Assembly (NCBI GenBank): GCA_022605405.1
Contig: JABYQQ010000010.1
Span: 930,001 to 994,000, forward strand
DNA length: 64,000 bases
Source: Earliella scabrosa
Lineage: Eukaryota > Basidiomycota > Agaricomycetes > Polyporales > Polyporaceae
Direction of reading: 5' to 3'
A program made the position numbers and the translations under genes. The first letter of the stretch is position 1. Each line of letters begins with the position of its first letter. A model generated the notes under the pieces. It was not told the origin of the DNA. It worked only from the letters and a program-made list of their open reading frames with translations, and made no database searches. Of this stretch, positions 57,647 through 64,000 are shown piece by piece.

Positions 57647-58813
57647 ATGTCCTACCCCTCCTCACCAAGCTCAGGCTGGACGCTTGACGATTCTGAGCTT
57701 CCGCCTCTCTCAGAGACATGGGAGGACAACCTCCAAGAGCCCACCTGGAAGGAGTTCCTTATACCCAGTCTCTTCCACGAGGAGACCCCCGACCGGCCAA
57801 CACCACGCCCTCCTCTCTCTTCGAACATCGTCAATACTCAATCCACGTACACCCGCTCCTCGCATATCTCTGACCCGGCCCAATGCGATACCTTGTCAAC
57901 CGAGCCCGATTCCTACAATTTCAATGCCCCCACGGTACCAGACGACGACTGGACCAAGCTTCCTACTACTATTTGCCCGTTGGACCTCCTGCCACCGGGG
58001 AGTGAGCTTCGGGAGAGGACTGTGAGTCGGATTTCACACTCTCGCTAGGTTTGGGGTCGCTCACTTGTCATGTATCAGCTCGCTCGTATGTCGAAGCGGA
58101 AACGGGGCGACGAAGACGACAACGATTCGTCGGATGAGGAAGAGGGCAACAATTACAACGACGGATCGTCGGGCGAGGATGAGGGAGGCCTGGGAGGCGA
58201 TGGGGACCAGGAAGCCCAGGAAGACCAGGGAGACGATCATTCGTTGGAAGAAGAGCAGACCTCCGACGAAGAAGGCGAAGAAACCGTTCCTCCTCCGGCT
58301 GCCAGTGCTGACTACGTTAACGGCAAGAAAGTCGAACCAATTGAACGGTTCATACAGCTGCAGCAGTACACTGTACCTCGCCCAAGTGTGCAGCCCCCGC
58401 CGCTGACGGTCGAATGCGGGATGGATGGCTGTACGGCAGTCCTCTCACTGGGCAACGTTGGGCTCGCCTTGGGTCACTGGCGAGAACACTTCAAGACCAG
58501 AGGACGAACTGACAACCAGAGCGACTCCGGGCTTTGCGGCTATCGAGGATGCATCCATTCCAACTGCTACACTCAATTGTTGCGCCACTGGCAATTGGTT
58601 CATCTCAAGGTCGAGTTCGAGTGCCCAGTGTGTAGTAAGCGGGAGAAGCGAGATGATGTGTTCAAGAGGCATCTCGGAATATGTGTGAGTCCATCATGTC
58701 GTTATAGAAGTTGCTGCATATGTCTCATGGCAATCTGACAGCTGGCGAAGGCCGCTCAAGCCAAGCCTTTGAAGGAAGGAAAACCGCAGAAGAAGAAGCG
58801 CAAGTCCGACTGA
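57647..58813 (+). CDS. C2H2 zinc-finger protein, paralogue 3
   Basis: There are three exons. The first runs from MSYPSSPSSGWTLDDSELPP to GSELRERT. The second (starting about 58078) opens LARMSKRKRGDEDDNDSSDE and is very acidic. The third (from about 58741) is basic (KEGKPQKKKRKSD). Zinc-binding segments: C-GMDG-C...GHWREH, the finger C-GYRG-C-x11-H-x4-H, and C-PV-C-x12-H-x3-C, the last using Cys as fourth ligand. The layout (nuclear-signal start, acidic stretch, three segments, intron directly after the third, basic tail) matches paralogues 1 and 2. A nuclear nucleic-acid-binding role is likely; targets are unknown. Confidence 0.75.
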
Positions 58814-59475
58814 CCGCGGGAAGGGGAAAGGGAACACGAAGAAGAAGGCGGGTAAGGTTATGGTGAGAGATGCCATTGTATCATGAATCATGATACTGTG
58901 AGCGCCTCAGAGGCTGCCTGTAATGTCGTTGTTGGTGTTGTATGTTTTTGTCGCCGGACTTCGTACGATGTATTCTCCATGTAGACCCCTCAGCTTGCGT
59001 AGTATTCCGGCGACTGTCGAGACGAGGAAACGAGCCACAAGTACTGTATGCTGCGTTAGTTGTCGAGGACGTAACGGCACGGTGCTAGTACGCATCAATC
59101 AATTTCCTTTGGACAAGAACGTCGTGCTCGAAGTCTCGCTCCATCAAGTTGAGTAGCCTGAAGGCGATGGTTTGACCAACCGTGGGAATTCATGACTAGT
59201 TCCTGTCACGCAGCTATGTAACGCACCGACGTTGTTTCAACGTTCAAACGTTCAACGAGCGCCGGTATCGCAGACCGTCCGCCACAACTCTGGAGTTGCC
59301 AGAGAGTCCCGCGATCTGCGCCAACGCGGGCTTATAACGGTATAAAGTCTCAAGTACTTCAAATGACACTAAGCTCTGACTCGTCCCATACCAAGGACAC
59401 GTGGAAGTACTACCACACTGCTGGCAACCTGAGTGGCACTGAAGGAGCCGGCGGCAACACTTGTCCTTGTAACCA
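58814..59475. other. Spacer between ZnF-3 and snurportin
   Basis: This is 3' flank of ZnF-3 and promoter of snurportin. Nothing else was recognised. Confidence 0.4.
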
Positions 59476-61196
59476 ATGTTCCACGATCGGAAAGCGTCTT
59501 TCAAGGCACCTCCTGCAGCGGTGCGGGAGACCTTGACTTCTCAGGAGTTACGTAGGAACCGAGTAAGTACGCACCGTCGCTCCTGTTCCTGCTTACGCTG
59601 AGGGCATGTATACTGATCATCCCCCTCACCTACAGGCTCTGGAAGAGCAGAAGCGAGTGAGTATGCTCCCTTGCCACGCTCATGACTTCGCTGATTCATG
59701 GATCTTGCATTGCAGCGGCGAGCCGAACGGATCGACTCCACAAGGTCACTCGACATCCTCGCCGATCTGAGCCTCGGCCAGTCAGACGACGAGGCCGACG
59801 ACAATGATGATGTGCCCGGCGGCGCTGATCGCATAGTTCGCGAAGGCATCTCGCAATTTGCCACGATGCTCCCGCCAGCGCCACCACCCGTTCCCACTAG
59901 TTCCACATCCAGTGAGTCCGCTCAGCCTCCTGCGCCAGAGAGCAGCATGCAGACACAAGAAAGGAAACGTGGCAAGAACAAGCGTAAGGGCAAGGGACGC
60001 GCATCGCAAGCCGATGGCTCCCGATCGCAGGGTGCCTCAGGTCAGAGTGTGACCACCAAAAGCAAGGGCAAGGGCGGCAAGAACGCGAAGCCGAGCAAGT
60101 GGGCCGATAAGTGCATGTACGCGGAGCTCCTAGAGATGAAGGAGGGCTTCGATGCCTGTGGGGACATGCACGATGGCATCCCGCAGGACATCGAGACTGG
60201 TTGGGTCGCGGTTACACCTATCCCTGTTGGCAAGCGATGCCTGGCTGTCACCCATCAGGCGTCCGGGGTGGCAGGTGTCGGTACGTCGCCATCGAACAGC
60301 AGAGGTTGGAAGAACTCACTCATGCATTTACTAGTGCCAAATACAACGTTGCGGTCACGGGTACTCGGGAAGCCTTTGATGAAGCCCTTTCCATCGGTTC
60401 TCCCTCCGCAAACAGTCCTCGACTGCATCCTCGATGAAAACTGGCGCGACAACGGGATCCTGCACATCCTAGACGTGATCTCGTGGAAAGGCCAGGATCT
60501 TGGCGATTGCGAGACCCCGTTCAGGTTCGCAGATCTCTCCCCTGAAATGAGCCTGTTCTGATGAAGTGTATCGTTGCAGGTTCTGGTGGCGAGACACCCG
60601 CCTATCCGAGCTCGACTCCTTCCCTCCTCCTCCCAACGCCGCATCCTCGTCTCCTGCAGGCGGACAACCAACGCAGTACCAATTCCCGCACCCCACAACC
60701 TTTGCACCCATCCCATACCACACCGATACCTCCCTCGGGCATCTCCTATCGACTCTCATACCACTCACCCGCACGACTCGCGCTATCACCATCGTCGTCC
60801 CCACGCCGTCTCCTTCCGCGACCTCCGCCGACGAGTCTGCAATGGAGCTCGACAGCGCGCCGCCCGTCGTCCAGCTCCAGGCTGTGCAGGCCGAGGTGCG
60901 CTCGGACGGGTTGCTTCTGTACGTCGCCCAGGCCGCGTACGAGCCCGGCACGAGCCCGCTCAGCAACTGGGTCCCGCTCCGCGCGTACCAGACCCGCGCG
61001 GAGGAGCAGGAGGGCGGCGCGAGCGGGGCGGAGAGCCCACTCGACGTGTTTGAACGGTGCGTGGTCCCTCTTGGTCGCGATCGTCCCGATGGGAACTGAC
61101 GCTCTCTGTGCGTGTGTATTGAGTAGGCTGGTCAGACGAAGGCTCTCTGGGCCCACGGGGATTTCAAGCGTCCCCGAGATCGAGATGGATCCCTGA
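59476..61196 (+). CDS. Snurportin-1 (m3G-cap snRNP import adaptor)
   Basis: This is a complete gene with at least six exons. The first three small exons (from MFHDRKASFKAPPAAVRETL, then ALEEQKR, then RRAERIDSTRSL) form an Arg-rich importin-beta-binding-like N-terminus. An acidic and Lys/Gly-rich linker follows (KRGKNKRKGKGRASQADG). The cap-binding domain has WADKCMYAELLEM, GWVAVTPIPVGKRCLAVTHQ, LPPQTVLDCILDENWRDNGI, LHILDVISWKGQDLGDCETP, FRFWWRDTRLSEL and DGLLLYVAQAAYEPGTSPLS followed by NWVPLRAY. These align in order with animal snurportin-1. The protein carries trimethylguanosine-capped U snRNPs into the nucleus. The start is chosen because the IBB-like segment begins there. The C-terminal tail (RRRLSGPTGISSVPEIEMDP) is fungal-specific. 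Confidence 0.88.
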
Positions 61197-61507
61197 CGTC
61201 CACTCGCTTTCGCCAGAGCTCCCAAACGCCATGCCCACGCAGAGCTGGTTACGTGATTACGCAGCGATGGCTGGAAGTAGGAGTAGAAGGGCCAACGACG
61301 AGAACAACGATGCGATTCAATGCGAGAGTGTGCGATAATTTACAGGATGCATTACGGGCCGCGCGTACGATACCTATCCGTCTGTCTGTCTGTGTCTGTG
61401 ATGATGTACCCGTCTGTCCATCGTCCGTCTAGTGTCTATGAGATCTCGAGAGCGAAAGCAAGAGTCCATGGTGCCCTCCATATGAAGACGCAAGACCCAA
61501 CGATAGT
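61197..61507. other. Convergent spacer snurportin/GT61
   Basis: This is 3' flanking sequence only; it includes a CTGT-rich low-complexity stretch near 61380. Nothing else is seen. Confidence 0.45.
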
Positions 61508-63628
61508 CTAATCATCAGCCTCCTCGGCGAGGGTCAACCGCTCGCGGACGAGCTGCGCAACGGCGGCGCCGTTGATCGGGATATTGTTCGACTGGAATCC
61601 CTCGGGATACGCCACGGGGGGCACGTCTGGCCGCGTGAAGTGCCTAAAGAAGACGAGAGCACAGTCAGATGCGAGCATGAGGAGGGTTGGGGCACGCACT
61701 TGTCGTCCCAGAAGCCATAGTGCACCATGCCGAGCGCACGAGTCGTGTACTCGTAGTCGTGCGCAAACCCGCCGGGGTAGAAGAACTCGATCACCGTCGA
61801 CCGCGGTGTGGGCCGCATCCACAGCAGCGACGTCAAACCGTTGCCGTGCACGCCCATCATGATCTGCGACACCGACATGCAATCAGATACGCTGTCAGGA
61901 GACGGAGACAGAGACAGCGCGGCAACAGCAATGCAGACTCACCGTCGTGCGCCCCGCGAGGCGGAACTGCTCCACGCGCGTGAGCTTGTCCATCTCGACG
62001 ACGTTCACCTCGTAGTCGTACATGTCCCGGAGCTTGTACAGCTCCTCGACGAGCCGCTCGTGATCCTCCTGGATCAGCATCCGGCGGTTCCACCCCTGGC
62101 GCGAAATATACGTGATCACAGGCCGCGTCGGCACGCCCTGCACGGCCGCCGCACCCGCGTGCTCGTCGAGGATCGAGAAGCCGACGACGTTGTTCCGGAT
62201 CGCGGTCCACCAGTTGACGCTCCCGGGGAGCGAGAACGCGCTCGCCGCCGTCCGCTGCGTGCGCAGGAACATCTCGCCGTTCATCGCCGCGGCGCGGTCC
62301 GCGAGCACGACGCGGTCGAGCACGAAAACGCGGCCGAGCGCCGCGCGCTCCTTCCAGTCGTTCATGAACTCCATCGAGATCGAGGGGAAGGCGGTGCGCA
62401 GGACCCATTGGTTCATCGCTGCGTAGTCGCGCCAGTTCGCCGCGTCAAGGTGTGGGAAGATCATGCGTCGCGGGGCCGGGAGAGTGGTCTCGCCGGAGGG
62501 AGGGATGGTGGGGTCGAGTGAGGAATATGTCCTCCAGAAGCCAAAAAACAGTTCGGCGGACCAGTGGTAGTAGTGCGTAATACTAGAGCACATGTCAGTG
62601 TAATGAAGATACGCATGTTGGGCCAGACGTACAATTGCTTAGGGTCATACGCCAACCACTGCATTCCTGGTCAATCAGCGTGCAGGTCAGGGTAAGGTAT
62701 GACCGTACCGTTACACCGTCCATGCGCTCGGCTTCAGCCCCAAACAGCTGGCGCGCTTCCACGGTACTGATGATGCGCATGTTCTTGTCGGAGGGCAAGC
62801 GGGCAGCAACTTCCTCGGGGGTGTTGCCAATGAATACAGCGGAAGAGATCATGTAACGGCGTTCCGGGATACTCTCGGGCTCGTCGGACACGATGTAGAT
62901 TGTGCCATTGAGTATGTAGAGTCTGTCGAAGATGGTCCAACCTGGGGAGCGACTGGTCAGTCATAGAGTTGGCCGACGGTATCCGTCCAAGTTGATATGA
63001 TGAGTCTTCAGACGGGTACAGGGAAAGGATTTGCTCATCCGACAATGGGAGCCTTCCACAGATTGAGAAGTGTGGTAAGACATTGGGTACGAGAAGAGGT
63101 GGACACCGTGCTGCATTGTCTCAGAAGTAGGGACCGTGATCCGGGTATGGCTTGTGGGATCATTGCGGCTTAGAACGCAGCTCGATGGTGAACGCAATGC
63201 TGAGAAATAGCCCGACGAGGCAGACCATCTCCGAGTACCTCCAATGTGAGATACAGCAACCTCTGCCCGATGGGACATTGTACGGGGATAGGTTCGGGAA
63301 AAGCTTACGCCATGGACTCCTAAGGCGCGCTCCATGCACTCATAGCCTTGAAAATAGGGCACTCACCAGGAACATGAGCCACAATCTTCGTCTCCGGAAC
63401 GGGTTCCGCACCCCATCTCAAGGGTGGATTGAGGGCTTGCAAGGTGTACTGCGTCTCGAGCTCTAACGGCACCGAGTCGAGATCATCTTGCAAGGCAAAA
63501 GGTGAGGCGCGGATGAGGTCCGACACGCTGCTCGAGTTGCGCGGAAACGTCGCTGAGAAGAAGAGGAGGGATCCTAGGAGGACAGTGAGGAGGAAGAGCT
63601 CCCTGGCGGTGGGATTGAAGGGCGGCAT
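61508..63628 (-). CDS. GT61-family glycosyltransferase (type II membrane protein)
   Basis: This is a complete multi-exon gene. Residues about 8-28 are a signal anchor (TARELFLLTVLLGSLLFFSA). The lumenal part has WTIFDRLYILNGTIYIVSDE, then FITHYYHWSAELFFGFWRTY, MIFPHLDAANWRDYAAMNQW, RPVITYISRQGWNRRMLIQE and IMMGVHGNGLTSLLWMRPTP. It continues with STVIEFFYPGGFAHDYEYTT and ends VRERLTLAEEADD. The HYYHW, ISRQ and GVHGNGLT blocks are signatures of the DUF563/GT61 family (plant xylosyl/arabinosyl transferases, animal EOGT, fungal capsule-type xylosyltransferases). It is predicted to act in the ER or Golgi, transferring a sugar to protein or glycan; the donor sugar is unknown. The start at 63628 is chosen because the anchor begins directly after it, although the frame is open further upstream. 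Confidence 0.9.
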
Positions 63629-64000
63629 GGTGCCCCGCTGGCGTCGAACGCGGAGGCTGCACCGGTGGGACGAGTCGGCGGAGCGTTCAGAGGCGGTAGG
63701 CGTGAGGGGTAGAGACTCTAGAGAGCGTCGGACGGTCAGAACATGAGTTGGAAGAGGACAGAGATGCCAGATCGGCCGCGAGGTCGCGCGACGTGCGCGC
63801 CCAACGTCGGCGTTGGGCGGGGCGCCGGCGCTCGTATCGAGATCTTGCGCACGTGGAGGGTCGCTGAGATCCGGATCTGCGATACCTTCAAGGTCTAACC
63901 AGGCTCTCATTCGAGTCTCCAGCATCACTACTGCACTTGATGTTCAAGCGATGATGAGTCGCGTAAGGAGACTGGCGCTGACAATAAGGAAGTAGACCTG
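63629..64000. other. Upstream region of the GT61 gene, window end
   Basis: No separate gene was recognised. An in-frame upstream Met exists for GT61 (63928) but the added sequence is low-complexity and precedes the signal anchor. Confidence 0.4.

Noticed and set aside
62112..62426. Plus-strand frames opposite the GT61 gene
   Set aside because: They are antisense shadows in GC-rich coding DNA; the minus strand carries the GT61 signatures.

Overview
This window looks like nuclear DNA of a filamentous basidiomycete, most likely an Agaricomycete. Almost every gene is broken by many short introns (about 45-85 bp) with GTRNGY-type donors, and the gene content fits: a DUF6533 membrane protein, a many-intron P450, a SIN1/AVO1 TORC2 subunit, OPT and MATE transporters, a GT61 glycosyltransferase, SAM50 and snurportin. 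I could not identify the species. I saw no rRNA or tRNA gene, CRISPR array or bacterial-type operon.

Layout. 0-0.5 kb: 3' end of a vacuolar-type alkaline phosphatase. 1.0-4.3 kb (-): complete SIN1. 4.9-7.5 kb (-): MFS transporter 1. 9.5-18.9 kb: the most distinctive region, with four related genes for secreted Kex2-processed repeat peptides (one decayed, one interrupted by a stop codon) around a complete cytochrome P450. 19.3-21.2 kb (-): first of three paralogous C2H2 zinc-finger genes. 24.2-24.8 kb (+): small CGHV-motif protein. 24.9-25.3 kb: a 375-bp MITE with long inverted repeats and a perfect 8-bp target duplication. 26.4-29.6 kb (+): OPT oligopeptide transporter. 30.0-31.7 kb (-): class I histone deacetylase. 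32.8-34.1 kb (+): F-box-like protein. 34.9-35.1 kb (-): 49-residue secreted peptide with a Kex2 site. 39.6-41.5 kb (+): DUF6533 protein. 42.0-44.6 kb (-): MFS transporter 2, paralogue of the first. 47.8-49.1 kb (+): zinc-finger 2. 49.8-50.2 kb (-): second CGHV protein. 50.5-52.7 kb (-): SAM50, divergent from a MATE transporter at 53.0-55.6 kb (+). 57.6-58.8 kb (+): zinc-finger 3. 59.5-61.2 kb (+): snurportin-1. 61.5-63.6 kb (-): GT61 glycosyltransferase.

How the genes relate. The housekeeping genes (SIN1, SAM50, snurportin, HDAC, alkaline phosphatase) are scattered and not functionally linked. The 9.5-19 kb block is different. Each precursor has a signal peptide, a short pro-region and repeats that start with Gln and end with Trp, separated by Lys-Arg plus an Ala- or Pro-ended dipeptide. 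That is the layout of alpha-factor-type precursors: Kex2 cuts after KR, then a dipeptidyl aminopeptidase trims the spacer. The P450 in the middle makes a peptide-modification (RiPP-like) locus possible, but P450s are very common in these fungi and the link is inference. The repeated presence of paralogues (peptides, zinc fingers, MFS, CGHV proteins) shows that much of the window is accessory, duplicating sequence.
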